Source of the DNA: Desulfobacteraceae bacterium UBA2771
GTDB taxonomy: Bacteria; Desulfobacterota; Desulfobacteria; Desulfobacterales; Desulfosarcinaceae
DNA length: 53,698 nucleotides
NCBI GenBank assembly: GCA_002352605.1
Contig: DEIP01000141.1
Span: 1-53,698, forward strand
Direction of reading: 5' to 3'
Part shown: positions 37,303 through 46,792 of the stretch, piece after piece
How positions within the stretch are numbered: the stretch's first letter is position 1
Layout: each line of letters begins with the position of its first letter
Position numbers and translations under genes: made by a program
The notes under the pieces: generated by a model
Seen by the model: only the letters and a program-made list of their open reading frames with translations
Database searches by the model: none
Told to the model about the DNA's origin: nothing

Positions 37303-38382
37303 CTAACGCAGTTTCAATGTGCTCATGGAAATCAGCGCCAGGGCGATGGCGATGATCCAAAATCGCACGATTACCTTCGGTTCCGGCCACCCTTTCAATT
37401 CAAAATGGTGGTGGATGGGGGCCATGCGAAAAATGCGACGACCTTTGGTTATTTTGAAATAACCCACCTGAAAAATCACGGACAGCGCCTCGATGACAAA
37501 CAGTCCGCCCACCAGCACCAGCAGAATCTCCTGTTTGGTAATCACGGCCACGGTGCCCAAAGCGGCTCCCATGGACAAGGATCCGACATCCCCCATGAAC
37601 ACCTGGGCCGGATAGGCGTTGAACCATAAAAAACCCAATCCGGCACCGGCCAGGGCGCCGCAGTAAACTGTAATCTCGCCGCATCCCGTCACCGGAGCGA
37701 TCTGCAGGTAATCGGCGATGCGCGCATGGCCAGCCACATAGGCGAAAATCATATAGGTAACGGCGGCGATAATCACCGGGCCAATAGCCAGGCCGTCCAG
37801 ACCGTCGGTCAGATTCACGGCATTGGAGGCCCCGACGATGACCAGGGCCGCAAAAAATATGTATCCCCATCCCGGATCCGGCATCAGCCGCTTGAAAAAC
37901 GGAACGCTGATTTTGGTTGAAAACTCGGGCACCAGGTAGGCCAACAGCCCCACCAACAGAGCCATAAATACTTGAAGGAGAAGCTTCTTTCGGGCGGTCA
38001 GGCCCAGGTTGCGTTTTTTCACCTGCATCAGGTAGTCGTCGGCAAAACCGATGGCCCCGAACCCCAGGGTGGCCAACAGGGCGATCCAGACAAAGCGGTT
38101 GGTCAGATCGGCCCACAGCAGGGTCGACCCGACCACCGAAAAAATGATAAGCACGCCCCCCATGGTGGGTGTGCCGGCCTTTTTTTGATGCTCCTTGGGC
38201 CCGTCCTCCCGGATGTATTGCCCCACCTGCATCATGGAAAGGCGCCGGATCACCCAGGGTCCCATCAGGAAACAGATCAGAAAGGCCGTAAGACTGGCGT
38301 AGATGGTCCGGAAGGTAATGTACCGGAACACGTTGAAGGCCGCAAAGGTCGTATGCAGCGGGTATAGGAGGTGATAAATCAT
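37303..38382 (-). CDS. mraY: phospho-MurNAc-pentapeptide transferase
   Basis: The 359-residue integral membrane enzyme has about ten spans. It attaches the UDP-MurNAc-pentapeptide to undecaprenyl phosphate, giving lipid [31 protein letters not shown] and [13 protein letters not shown] are family signatures. Its ATG overlaps the murF stop (ATGA). Confidence 0.98.
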   Translation of the reverse strand: MIYHLLYPLHTTFAAFNVFRYITFRTIYASLTAFLICFLMGPWVIRRLSMMQVGQYIREDGPKEHQKKAGTPTMGGVLIIFSVVGSTLLWADLTNRFVWIALLATLGFGAIGFADDYLMQVKKRNLGLTARKKLLLQVFMALLVGLLAYLVPEFSTKISVPFFKRLMPDPGWGYIFFAALVIVGASNAVNLTDGLDGLAIGPVIIAAVTYMIFAYVAGHARIADYLQIAPVTGCGEITVYCGALAGAGLGFLWFNAYPAQVFMGDVGSLSMGAALGTVAVITKQEILLVLVGGLFVIEALSVIFQVGYFKITKGRRIFRMAPIHHHFELKGWPEPKVIVRFWIIAIALALISMSTLKLR

Positions 38383-39833
38383 CCGTCAGTATTGTGCCCT
38401 TGGTCGTTTATTGCATGTTTACCATTTTGCGCCCATCGAGAAATGGCTTCGACCACCTCTTCCATGGCCATTCCCCGGGAACCCTTCACCAGGATCAGAT
38501 CGCCGGGTTGAAGCTGGTGGTTCAGTCGAGCGATGATGGTTTCCTTGGTTCCGGCCAAGATCCGGTCCGCCGTCATCTGCCGGTCGATGGCACCATCGGC
38601 CACCGCGGTAGCGAAACTGCCGGCAACAAACAGGCGATCAATTCGGGCATCGGCCACGGCTCGGCCAAGTTCCCGGTGTAGGGGCGCCGATTGCACCCCC
38701 AGCTCCAGCATATCCCCGAGCACGGCAATTGTTCGGCGACGTCCGCGCAACCGGGCCAGGGTCTCGATGGCCGCAGCCATGGAGCCGGGATTGGCGTTGT
38801 ACGTATCGTCCACCAGGCGGATGTCACGGCCCAGCATGCGGATGCCCAACCGCCCGTCGGGGGGGGAAAAGGCTTCCAACCCCGCCTTAATCAGCTCCAG
38901 GGGCACACCCATGGCCTCGCCGGCGGCAGCCGCTGCCAGCGCGTTGGACACCATCACCCGTGCCGGGGTGGCCAGGGTCACCGGTATATCGCCCGACGGG
39001 GTGGTCAGGGTAAAGGCCGTACCAGCTTCGGTCGGCCGGATACGGTCGGCCCGGACCTGGGCCTGCCGATCGCTGCCGAAAAAAATCACCGTTCGATCGA
39101 CGGTATCGGCCAGAGCCGCCACACGCGGATCGTCGACATTGAGAATGGCTGTGCCGCCGGAGCGAATGGTATGAAGCAACTCCCCCTTGGCCCGGGCCAC
39201 GTTTTCGATGGTTCCCAGCCCTTCCAGATGGGCTGGACCCACGTTGGTAATTACGCCCACATCCGGTTCGCAGATGTGGCCCAATCGGGTGATTTCACCG
39301 GCATGGTTCATTCCTAGTTCCAACACGGCGGTTTGGTGTGCCGGCGAGAGCCGGAACAGCGTCATGGGCAGGCCGATGTGGTTGTTCAGGTTGCCGCTGG
39401 TACTCAGGGTGGCAAACCTCTTGGCGATCACCCGGTCCATGAGCATGCGGGTGGATGTTTTGCCATTGGATCCGGTGATCGCCAGCACCTTGAGGGGACC
39501 CCGATTGCGGTTAAAACGGGCCAAGTCACCCAGGGCCCGGGTCGTATCGGCCACGGCCACACAGGAAATACGGTCGGCCGCCATGCGGGCCATGGGCAGA
39601 TTGGCCACCTGACTGTCGGCCACCACCACACCTTTAACCCCGCAATCCAGCACATCGGCCACAAAGCGATGCCCGTCGTGGGATTCACCGGCAATGGCCA
39701 CAAACAGGTAGCCCGGTGCGATCGTGCGTGAATCGATGCCGATACCGGCAACGTTCATGTCCGCCGTCCCTGATATCAGGGATCCGCCGGTTGCCGCCAG
39801 CACCGCTGATGTGGTCCACCGATAGGGTGTCAC
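38379..39833 (-). CDS. murF: UDP-MurNAc-tripeptide--D-alanyl-D-alanine ligase
   Basis: The 484-residue Mur ligase has the ATP loop [14 protein letters not shown] and the YNANPGSM motif typical of MurF. It adds the D-Ala-D-Ala pair. Since ddl is not in the cluster, the dipeptide must come from a gene elsewhere. It overlaps murE and mraY by four bases each. Confidence 0.97.
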   Translation of the reverse strand: MTPYRWTTSAVLAATGGSLISGTADMNVAGIGIDSRTIAPGYLFVAIAGESHDGHRFVADVLDCGVKGVVVADSQVANLPMARMAADRISCVAVADTTRALGDLARFNRNRGPLKVLAITGSNGKTSTRMLMDRVIAKRFATLSTSGNLNNHIGLPMTLFRLSPAHQTAVLELGMNHAGEITRLGHICEPDVGVITNVGPAHLEGLGTIENVARAKGELLHTIRSGGTAILNVDDPRVAALADTVDRTVIFFGSDRQAQVRADRIRPTEAGTAFTLTTPSGDIPVTLATPARVMVSNALAAAAAGEAMGVPLELIKAGLEAFSPPDGRLGIRMLGRDIRLVDDTYNANPGSMAAAIETLARLRGRRRTIAVLGDMLELGVQSAPLHRELGRAVADARIDRLFVAGSFATAVADGAIDRQMTADRILAGTKETIIARLNHQLQPGDLILVKGSRGMAMEEVVEAISRWAQNGKHAINDQGHNTDG

Positions 39834-41374
39834 GATCTCATGCCCCTGTTTGGCCCCATGGCCCCCAGCACTTGGCGGGCCGCATCCCGGTCGTCAAAAT
39901 GGATGGTTTTACCGGCCAGAATCTGATAGGTTTCGTGTCCTTTACCGGCAATCAGCACTGCATCATTTTTGCTTGCCACCCGGATCGCCGTATCGATGGC
40001 CGCCGATCGGTCCGGCACCACCATGTATCCGCAGCCTTGCCGGCTTTTTTTCAGGGTATCGGTAGAAAGCCGCCGGGTACAGGCCCGCCGAACCCCCACC
40101 TCCACCTGGGCGATGATGGCCAGTGGATCCTCGGATCGCGGATTGTCCGAAGTGACCACCGCCAAATCGCTGAGCCGGGCGGCAATTTCACCCATGATGG
40201 GCCTTTTGCCGTTGTCCCGGTCCCCCCCACAGCCGAATACGGTGATCAGCCTTCCGGGTATCAGGCTTCGCAGCGCGGTGATGGCACTTTCCAGGGCATC
40301 GGGGGTATGGGCATAATCCACGAAGACGGTTCGCTCGCCGCCCTCAGCAATCCGCTCCAAGCGGCCGGGCACGCAGGATGTCGCATCGATTCCCGCGGCG
40401 ATGGCCGCCGGAGCAATGCCCAGGACCAGGGCCGCACCGGCGGCACTGAGAATATTCTCCAGATTGAAAGCGCCGACCAGCGGCGACGTAAAAGGAATCT
40501 CCCCGTCCGGAGTGGCGATACGGCCGCGAATACCGGCCAGATCCTGTATCACCGCCATCGGGCGTATCGCCCCGTTCCCGGATGGCGCCGTTCGCAGGGC
40601 AGCCGCACCGAAGATACGGGCCAGCTCCTCTCCTCTGGGATCGTCTCCGTTGGCCACAACCCGAACAGGGTGGTGTGCATCGGCCGGTTTGAGGTAATCC
40701 GTGAAGAGCCGCTTCTTACAGGCCCAGTAGCGGCCCATGTCACCGTGGAGGTCCAGGTGGTCCTGGGTCAGATTGGTGAAAACGGCCGCATCGTATCGGC
40801 ACCCGTCCACCCGGTGCAGGTCCAGGGCATGGGAAGAGACCTCCATCACCGCGTGGGTAACGCCGGCATCGGCCATCTGCCGCAGGATCGCCTGCAATTC
40901 CAGGGATTCCGGTGTGGTCACCGGATTATCGAAGACCTTGCCGGCATAACGATAGTTGATGGTTCCCACGACGCCGGGCCGGTGCCCGGATTTTTTCAGA
41001 ATCTGCTCCAGCAAATAGGTAACGGTAGTCTTTCCGTTGGTGCCCGTCACCCCCACCAGGATCATCCGATCGGCCGGCCGGCCGTAGTACCGGCAGGCTA
41101 TGCTGGCCAGGGCCGCCCGCGGATCAGCGACCTGAACCACCACGGCATCCACGGCCACGGGCTTGCGGCAGACCACGGCCACCGCCCCGTTTTTGACCGC
41201 ATCGGGGATAAAGCGGTGGCCGTCCTCGGAAAATCCCTCGATGGCCACAAATACGGCACCGGGACCCGCCTTCCGCGAGTCGTAGCAAACGGAGGCCACA
41301 TCCGGATCCGCAGATAAGCGGACGCCGGCTGTCAGCGGGACGATTGACCGATCCATAAGCGATGAGAGCTTCAT
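39830..41374 (-). CDS. murE: UDP-MurNAc-L-Ala-D-Glu--meso-DAP ligase
   Basis: The 514-residue Mur ligase has GTNGKTT at residues 111-117. DNPR at residues 410-413 is the sequence that marks meso-diaminopimelate-specific MurE enzymes, so the cell wall should be of the DAP type. It overlaps ftsI and murF by four bases. Confidence 0.97.
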   Translation of the reverse strand: MKLSSLMDRSIVPLTAGVRLSADPDVASVCYDSRKAGPGAVFVAIEGFSEDGHRFIPDAVKNGAVAVVCRKPVAVDAVVVQVADPRAALASIACRYYGRPADRMILVGVTGTNGKTTVTYLLEQILKKSGHRPGVVGTINYRYAGKVFDNPVTTPESLELQAILRQMADAGVTHAVMEVSSHALDLHRVDGCRYDAAVFTNLTQDHLDLHGDMGRYWACKKRLFTDYLKPADAHHPVRVVANGDDPRGEELARIFGAAALRTAPSGNGAIRPMAVIQDLAGIRGRIATPDGEIPFTSPLVGAFNLENILSAAGAALVLGIAPAAIAAGIDATSCVPGRLERIAEGGERTVFVDYAHTPDALESAITALRSLIPGRLITVFGCGGDRDNGKRPIMGEIAARLSDLAVVTSDNPRSEDPLAIIAQVEVGVRRACTRRLSTDTLKKSRQGCGYMVVPDRSAAIDTAIRVASKNDAVLIAGKGHETYQILAGKTIHFDDRDAARQVLGAMGPNRGMRS

Positions 41375-43113
41375 CCGTTGGCCCTGTTTCCCCGGGATAC
41401 CCGCAGCCGATCCGCATCGGGTCCCGGCGGAACATTGAGATACGTCAAGGTTTCCAACGCAATCTGGCGGAAGGCGGGCGCCGCCACGATTCCGCCATAG
41501 GTCTGGATCTTCGGTTCATCCACGACCACCAGGATGGCCAACTCCGGGTGATCCACCGGCGCGAAACCCAAAAAAGAAGAGAGGTAGCGCCCCTTTGCGT
41601 AAGTACCGCTGTCGTCAATTTTTTGGGCGGTGCCGGTCTTGCCGCCGACGGCGTATCCCTCAAGGGCCGCGTTCACCCCGGTGCCACCCGCAGTGGTCAC
41701 GGATTTCAGGATCCGCCGCACGGTGGCGGCCGTGTGGGAAGTGATCACCCGCCGAACCGGCTCGGGTGAAAAGTGTTGCACCGTCTGTCCGTTTCGGTCT
41801 GTAACCGCCTTGACCAGCATCGGTTTCATCAGCATTCCGTCGTTGGCAATGGCCGAAGCGGCTGTGATCAACTGGATGGCTGAAACCGAAATGCCTTGGC
41901 CGAAGGAGATGGCCCCTGCATCGATGGCGGACCAGGTCTTGAAGCTGCTCAGGCTTCCGGCGGTTTCTCCGGGACAGGTGATGCCGGAACGGCGGCCGAA
42001 GCCGAATCCGCTCAGATAATGGTGAAGTTGTCGGGGCCCCAGCTTTTCGGCCATCTTCACCGAACCGATATTGCTCGAAAACTTGACAATCTGCTGCAAT
42101 GACAGCCAGCCGTGGGACTTTGTATCGTGGATGATGTTTCTGCCGATGCGATACGCTCCGTTTTCACAGAAGAAAATGGTAGCGGGTGAACAAACGCCGC
42201 TGTCGATGGCCGCCGCCACACTGAACATCTTCATGGTGGAGCCGGGTTCGAAAGGATCGGTGATGGCCCGGTTCCGCCATAACTCCCGCTCGAAATCCCG
42301 ATAACTGTTCGGATTGAAAAAAGGATAATGCGCCAATGCCAGCAACTCGCCCGTGGCCGGGGCCATTACGACGGCCATGCCTGATTGAGCCGCGTATTCG
42401 GTCACGGACGCCTCCAGGGCTTTCTGGGCAATGTGCTGAATCGTGCGGTCGATGGTCAGCACCACATTGCTCCCGCCAGCCAGGTTGGCCGGTATCTCGG
42501 CCCCCTCAAAACGGCGTCCCAGGGCATCCTTGAGGACGGTAATCTTCTGTTTCCCTCCCTTCAGGAAGGCATCGAAGTAGAACTCCGTTCCTTCCAGGCC
42601 GTGGCCGTCGATACCGGAAAACCCCACCAGTTGCCCAGCCAGGGTCTTGCTGGGATAGTAGCGGCTGTGCTCGGTGATAAAGTCGAGCCCCTCGATGCCC
42701 AAGGCCTGAACTGCTTTGACCTGGCGGGGCGTGGCCTGACGTTTGAGCCACACGAACGTTCGCTTGGGATCCAGTTTCTCGTATACTTTCCGTCGCGGCT
42801 GGTTCAGGGCACTTGCCAGCTGCCTCGCCGCGGCCGTACGATCCTTCAGCCGGAGGGGGTAGACGGCAATGGAGCGACTGTCAATACTCACGGCCAGCGG
42901 GCTGCCATTGCGATCGGTGATGGCACCGCGCTTGCCCTGTACCACCATGGCACGCTCATACTCCCGGGCTGCCCGCTCGGAAAGCCAAGCCCCCTTGAAC
43001 ACATGCAGCCGGATCGCCTGTGCACTGATGGCGACAAGGACCATCAAGAAAAAGATGCCGACGATTCCGGCCCGCAGACGTGTGCGTACGGTTGCTGTTG
43101 CTGTTGTCGTCAT
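41371..43113 (-). CDS. ftsI: penicillin-binding protein, septal transpeptidase FtsI
   Basis: The 580-residue class B penicillin-binding protein has one N-terminal membrane span (GIVGIFFLMVLVAISAQAI, about residues 16-34) and a dimerisation domain. The transpeptidase sites are STMK (S292 nucleophile), SSN (345-347) and KTG (491-493). No PASTA domain follows. It cross-links septal peptidoglycan together with FtsW. Overlaps: four bases with ftsL and four with murE. Confidence 0.96.
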   Translation of the reverse strand: MTTTATATVRTRLRAGIVGIFFLMVLVAISAQAIRLHVFKGAWLSERAAREYERAMVVQGKRGAITDRNGSPLAVSIDSRSIAVYPLRLKDRTAAARQLASALNQPRRKVYEKLDPKRTFVWLKRQATPRQVKAVQALGIEGLDFITEHSRYYPSKTLAGQLVGFSGIDGHGLEGTEFYFDAFLKGGKQKITVLKDALGRRFEGAEIPANLAGGSNVVLTIDRTIQHIAQKALEASVTEYAAQSGMAVVMAPATGELLALAHYPFFNPNSYRDFERELWRNRAITDPFEPGSTMKMFSVAAAIDSGVCSPATIFFCENGAYRIGRNIIHDTKSHGWLSLQQIVKFSSNIGSVKMAEKLGPRQLHHYLSGFGFGRRSGITCPGETAGSLSSFKTWSAIDAGAISFGQGISVSAIQLITAASAIANDGMLMKPMLVKAVTDRNGQTVQHFSPEPVRRVITSHTAATVRRILKSVTTAGGTGVNAALEGYAVGGKTGTAQKIDDSGTYAKGRYLSSFLGFAPVDHPELAILVVVDEPKIQTYGGIVAAPAFRQIALETLTYLNVPPGPDADRLRVSRGNRANG

Positions 43114-43469
43114 GGCAGTGTCACCGTCTGTTGCGTATCCGGCATGAGCAGTCCCAAACGGGTCCGGGCAATGGTTTCGATCCGTTCAGGCGATTTGAGC
43201 CGGGCCAGTTCAATTTTCAGGGTGTTGCGTGCTTTGAGCAATTCCTGGTGCCGACGGGTTTCCAGGTCGATGCCGTATCCGGCGTTGACGCACTGAACCC
43301 GGCACCACGCGTAAAGCAGGGCTTCTGCGAAAAGAAATACCATCAAAACAATCCAGAGACCGGTCATAATTTTTCTCGGTGGTCGCACGCGGCGGTTTCC
43401 GGCGCTGTCCCGTCTCCCTCCACCCCTGTTTCCCGTCGGGCGGCGAATGGTTTTACTCGCAGCAACCAT
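43110..43469 (-). CDS. ftsL: cell division protein FtsL-like
   Basis: The predicted 119-residue protein has a basic N-terminus, one membrane span (about residues 35-56) and a short coiled-coil ectodomain (about 65-105), the shape of FtsL. Sequence identity in this family is low, so the call leans on position between rsmH and ftsI. The ATG at 43469 shares its A with the rsmH stop (TGATG); the longer frame to 43622 overlaps rsmH and is rejected. Confidence 0.87.
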   Translation of the reverse strand: MVAASKTIRRPTGNRGGGRRDSAGNRRVRPPRKIMTGLWIVLMVFLFAEALLYAWCRVQCVNAGYGIDLETRRHQELLKARNTLKIELARLKSPERIETIARTRLGLLMPDTQQTVTLP

Positions 43470-44407
43470 CACAACTTCTCCAGGGCTCTCAGCCGCGTGC
43501 TCCTTGCCATGGGATTGTTCCGGGTTTCCGCATCCGTGGGCCGAAGCACCTTGCGCGTCAGCAACTGCACCGTTGCCTGGCGTCCGCAGACGCACTGGGG
43601 GAACAATGGCGGGCAGGTGCATGGCCGCTGCATGGCCCGGAACCGATGCTTAACAATTCGGTCTTCCAGGGAATGAAACGAGAGCACACACAGACGACCG
43701 CCCGGCTTGAGCAGGTCCACGGCGGTTCCCAGAAATCGGTCCAACACCTCCAGCTCTCGATTCACGGCGATGCGAAGGGCCATGAACACCCGCGTGGCAG
43801 GATGAATCTTCTGTTTGCGCGCCGCGGCAGCAGGCACCGCCTCCGACACCAACCGGGCCAGCTGAGCACTGGTGGTCACCGGATGCGCCCGGCGCTGCGC
43901 GACCAGATGCCGGGCGATTCGCCTCGCCCAGCGCTCTTCGCCATATCGACTGAATGTCCGGGCCAGCTCCTGTTCGCCCATGGATGCCACCAAATCAGCC
44001 GCGCTGACGTCTGCGCGCACATCCATGCGCATGTCCAGCGGCTCATCCCGGTTAAAGCTGAATCCACGGCCACTGGCCTCGATCTGATGAAGGGAGAGCC
44101 CGATGTCAATGAGAATGCCGTCTACGGCAGCAATGCCCAGTTGAGAAAGAAACAACGGCAGGTCCACGAAATTACCGTGAACAATATGAATCCGGGGGTT
44201 GTCGGCAGGAAGCACCCTGTGGGCCTGATCGATGGCATCCCGATCCTGATCGATGCCGATGAAGACGCCACCGGGATCGATTGCCTCACAGATTCGCCGA
44301 GCATGTCCGGAACCACCCAGGGTGCCGTCCACGATGATCCTGCCCGGTCGGCAAGCCAGCATGTCCACCGCCGCTTCGAGCATGGCGGTGACATGGTAAA
44401 CAGACAT
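43469..44407 (-). CDS. rsmH: 16S rRNA (cytosine(1402)-N4)-methyltransferase
   Basis: The 312-residue RsmH/MraW protein has the SAM motif VDGTLGGSGHARRI at about residue 26, and DIGLSLHQIE and VLSFHSLEDRIVKH further on. It methylates C1402 of 16S rRNA. It starts three bases after the mraZ stop and couples to ftsL by a one-base overlap. Confidence 0.97.
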   Translation of the reverse strand: MSVYHVTAMLEAAVDMLACRPGRIIVDGTLGGSGHARRICEAIDPGGVFIGIDQDRDAIDQAHRVLPADNPRIHIVHGNFVDLPLFLSQLGIAAVDGILIDIGLSLHQIEASGRGFSFNRDEPLDMRMDVRADVSAADLVASMGEQELARTFSRYGEERWARRIARHLVAQRRAHPVTTSAQLARLVSEAVPAAAARKQKIHPATRVFMALRIAVNRELEVLDRFLGTAVDLLKPGGRLCVLSFHSLEDRIVKHRFRAMQRPCTCPPLFPQCVCGRQATVQLLTRKVLRPTDAETRNNPMARSTRLRALEKL

Positions 44408-44410
44408 AGG

Positions 44411-44857
44411 CTAAAGCCCCAGTTGGGCGATCTCGTGCCTGACTTGATCCTCGCCCAGATCCTTTGCCATCAGCCCATTTTCCTTATCCCAGATTTCCCG
44501 CGACAAGATCTCAAACCGATAAAGAACGCCCACGAGGACGATCTCCTTTTCCAGTCCGGCGTAATGCTTGAGCATGGGCGGAACCAACACGCGCCCCTGG
44601 GCGTCGCATTTGCAGTCGTGGGCCCCGCCGACGAATAGGCGCTGAAAGCGACGGATGGCCTCGCTTTTTTGGGGAGAATGAAGTATCTTCTGTTCCAGTT
44701 CGCCCCATTTGTCGTGGGGGTACGCAAAAAGGCACTTGTCCCAGCCGGTGATCATGATGCCGTCGGCACCACCGGCCTTGATCACATCCCGAAACCGTGC
44801 AGGAATGACAATCCGTCCCTTAGGGTCAATGGTATGAAAGGAGCTTCCCCGAAACAT
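44411..44857 (-). CDS. mraZ: transcriptional regulator MraZ
   Basis: The 148-residue protein holds two SpoVT-AbrB-type halves, each with a DxxGR motif (D11-R15 and D85-R89). MraZ binds spaced GTGG-type repeats before its own operon and controls dcw transcription. Such boxes are visible directly upstream. It is the first gene of the cluster. Confidence 0.97.
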   Translation of the reverse strand: MFRGSSFHTIDPKGRIVIPARFRDVIKAGGADGIMITGWDKCLFAYPHDKWGELEQKILHSPQKSEAIRRFQRLFVGGAHDCKCDAQGRVLVPPMLKHYAGLEKEIVLVGVLYRFEILSREIWDKENGLMAKDLGEDQVRHEIAQLGL

Positions 44858-44859
44858 TA

Positions 44860-44887
44860 TCCACCAGATTTATCCACTTTAATCCAC
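44860..44887 (-). promoter_or_regulatory. MraZ operator repeats
   Basis: Read on the minus strand, GTGGA occurs three times before mraZ (44883-44887, 44873-44877, 44860-44864). The first two are exactly ten bases apart and the third 13 further on. Ten-base spacing of TGG-centred boxes is the known MraZ binding pattern. Confidence 0.7.
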
Positions 44888-44896
44888 CGTCTTCTG

Positions 44897-44925
44897 ATAA
44901 AAGTATAAATTTCATAATGTGTCAA
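44897..44925 (-). promoter_or_regulatory. dcw cluster promoter (Pmra)
   Basis: On the minus strand a perfect TTGACA (44920-44925) is separated by 17 bases from TTTTAT (44897-44902). The transcription start would fall close to the MraZ boxes, so MraZ bound there would block initiation. Confidence 0.6.
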
Positions 44926-45344
44926 GGGAAAAGAATATTAATGATATAAATTTTACTAATAATTTTTGAAAGTTAAACACGAATTGGCCGAATCGTCAAC
45001 AGGGTGGGGCAAAGTGGAGTAACCAATCCATCAGGACCCGCCATGGCGACAACCGTCGGCCTCTTGGCCCGAAGACGGTTGAAAACGCTTTTTGGGTTGC
45101 CTGAGCCTTCAGTTTAATATATCGATATCAATACAGAATATGAGTTTATGCCAACTATTGGATTTATTCCGGCATGGACATACCGGGAAAAACGGATCAT
45201 TGAAAATCAAACAATTCTTTACGGCGGTGGCAATCCAGGATATCTCCTGTCCACCGGCACCGAATACCGGCGATGGGAAGCAATCATCTCCATCGAATGA
45301 GCCGCCGTGCCGTCCAACACATCCATATTGGAAATGATCGAGCC
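44926..45344. other. 419-base intergenic region with hairpin
   Basis: There is no convincing protein gene between the dcw promoter and the HD gene. An 81-codon open frame at 45092-45337 has no family features. The one clear structure is the hairpin at 45050-45081. Upstream it is AT-rich, fitting the divergent promoter region. Confidence 0.5.
45050..45081 (+). other. strong hairpin, possibly terminator or leader
   Basis: CAACCGTC (45050-45057) pairs with GACGGTTG (45074-45081), and inside it GGCC-TCTT-GGCC forms a second stem with a tetraloop. A T5 run lies eight bases downstream. It falls inside a 24-codon frame (45043-45117, MATTVGLLARRR...) with a weak GGA before its ATG. Role unknown. Confidence 0.45.
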
Positions 45345-45998
45345 ATGACCGAGACCGAGGCATCACTCCTGTCCCGCATCCGCGAACAGGCTCAGGCACA
45401 CTTCTCACAGGATAGGGGAAGTCACGACTGGGACCACACCCTGAGGGTGCACCGGCTCTGCCGACGCATCGGTGCAACCGAAGGGGCCGATCCGTTGGTA
45501 ACGGAAGCTGCCGCTTACCTGCACGACATCGGCCGTGCACACCAGGATCGGAACGTCGGCAAACTCTGCCACGCAGAAGAAGGTGCCGCCATGGCCCGAG
45601 AAATGCTGGCGGCTTACGCCCTGGCCGACACCCGCCGCGAGAACATCATCCACTGCATCGCCGCCCACCGGTTCCGTCGGGGCGCCGCCCCCCGGACTTT
45701 GGAGGCCAGCGTGTTGTTCGATGCGGATAAGCTGGACGCCATTGGTGCCATCGGCGTGGCCCGGGCTTTCCTGTTTGCCGGCGAAATGGGGGCCCGGCTG
45801 CACAGCCCGGAGGTTAACGTGGCCGAGGCGCCTGCCTATTCCGTCAACGATACGGGATACCGTGAATACATGGTAAAACTGGCCAAGATCCGGAACCGCA
45901 TACTCACCGACGCGGGCCGGCGCCTGGCCGACGACCGGCATCGCTTCATGGTCGATTTTTTCGAACGATTTTTAGAAGAATACGAAGGAGGAAGGTAG
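45345..45998 (+). CDS. HD-domain phosphohydrolase
   Basis: The 217-residue protein of the HD superfamily (YedJ-like) has metal ligands visible as SHDWDHTLRV (H27/H31) and the HD pair at residues 60-61 in YLHDIGR. A further His is in CIAAHRF and a later Asp in LFDADKLDAIGA. Such enzymes cleave phosphate esters of nucleotides or related compounds. The start at 45345 is the best family start; the ribosome binding site is weak. The stop is only six bases before the IMP cyclohydrolase ATG, so it is probably co-transcribed with purine synthesis. Confidence 0.85.
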   Translation: MTETEASLLSRIREQAQAHFSQDRGSHDWDHTLRVHRLCRRIGATEGADPLVTEAAAYLHDIGRAHQDRNVGKLCHAEEGAAMAREMLAAYALADTRRENIIHCIAAHRFRRGAAPRTLEASVLFDADKLDAIGAIGVARAFLFAGEMGARLHSPEVNVAEAPAYSVNDTGYREYMVKLAKIRNRILTDAGRRLADDRHRFMVDFFERFLEEYEGGR

Positions 45999-46004
45999 AG
46001 CGAT

Positions 46005-46691
46005 ATGACAATGAACAGGGTAGACAAAATTGACGACCGAATCGGCATCAACCACGTGCTGATCAGCGTTTCCGACAAAAGTGGACTGGAAGCCTTTGCG
46101 CCCCGATTGATAGCGGCCAACCCCGATGTGCGCATCTTTTCCACCGGCGGCACCTTCGCCCGACTCCGCGAAATACTGGGAAACCGGGCCGACGGTTGCC
46201 TCACCCAGGTGTCCGACTACACCGGGCAACCGGAAACCCAGGGAGGGTTAGTGAAAACCCTGGATTTTAAAATTTACCTGGGACTGCTCACCGAGACATA
46301 CAACGATGCCCACCAGTCCGACCTGAAACGCACAGGAGGCGTACCCATCGACATGGTGGTGGTGAACCTCTATCCGTTTGAGGAGACCATTGCCAGGACC
46401 GGCGTCACCCCGGAGCAGGCCCGCGGCAACATCGACATCGGCGGGCCGTGCATGATCCGGGCCTCGGCCAAAAACTTCATCCGGGTGGCATCGGTGGTGG
46501 ATCCCGGCGACTACACGCAAATCACCGACGAAATGGCCGCAGGCACGGGAACGCTCTCTCTGGACCTGCGTTTCCGGTTGGCCCGCAAGGCATTTTCCCA
46601 CACCGCCGCTTACGACACGGCCATTGCCGGATATCTGGCCGACACCGACTTCGCGGCGGTTGAAAGCGAATACCACCTGCGGGACGGTTGA
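46005..46691 (+). CDS. IMP cyclohydrolase (N-terminal half of PurH as a separate gene)
   Basis: The 228-residue protein equals the MGS-like cyclohydrolase domain of bifunctional PurH. It shows LISVSDKSGLEAFA, STGGT, VSDYTGQPE, IDMVVVNLYPF, NIDIGGPCMIRASAKN and HTAAYDTAIAGYL. It closes FAICAR to IMP. The usual KTLHPKVHGG segment reads KTLDFKIYLGL here, so the conserved HP and HGG are replaced. AAGGAGGAAGG precedes the ATG. It ends in TGA about 100 bases before the transformylase gene, so the two PurH activities are on separate polypeptides. An intact C-terminal flank argues against a simple frameshift. Confidence 0.9.
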   Translation: MTMNRVDKIDDRIGINHVLISVSDKSGLEAFAPRLIAANPDVRIFSTGGTFARLREILGNRADGCLTQVSDYTGQPETQGGLVKTLDFKIYLGLLTETYNDAHQSDLKRTGGVPIDMVVVNLYPFEETIARTGVTPEQARGNIDIGGPCMIRASAKNFIRVASVVDPGDYTQITDEMAAGTGTLSLDLRFRLARKAFSHTAAYDTAIAGYLADTDFAAVESEYHLRDG

Positions 46692-46728
46692 GTTTGCCCC
46701 ATTCCCGAGGACGATCATCCCCCTTAAA

Positions 46729-46767
46729 CCTTGGGCGCCTCGACACACTGAACCCTTGGCCCCTCGA
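46729..46767 (+). repeat. short direct repeat between the two purH genes
   Basis: CCTTGGGCGCCTCGA (46729-46743) recurs as CCTTGGCCCCTCGA (46754-46767) within a stretch of CCTTGG/CTCGAACC words. It lies in the 101-base spacer and does not code. Similar low-complexity words could be a genome-wide intergenic repeat. Confidence 0.5.
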
Positions 46768-46792
46768 ACCCTTATCCATGAGGAGCAACAGC

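Noticed and set aside
45092..45337. 81-codon plus-strand frame before the HD gene
   Set aside because: It has no ribosome binding site, no family features and a mixed composition; it was left as intergenic.
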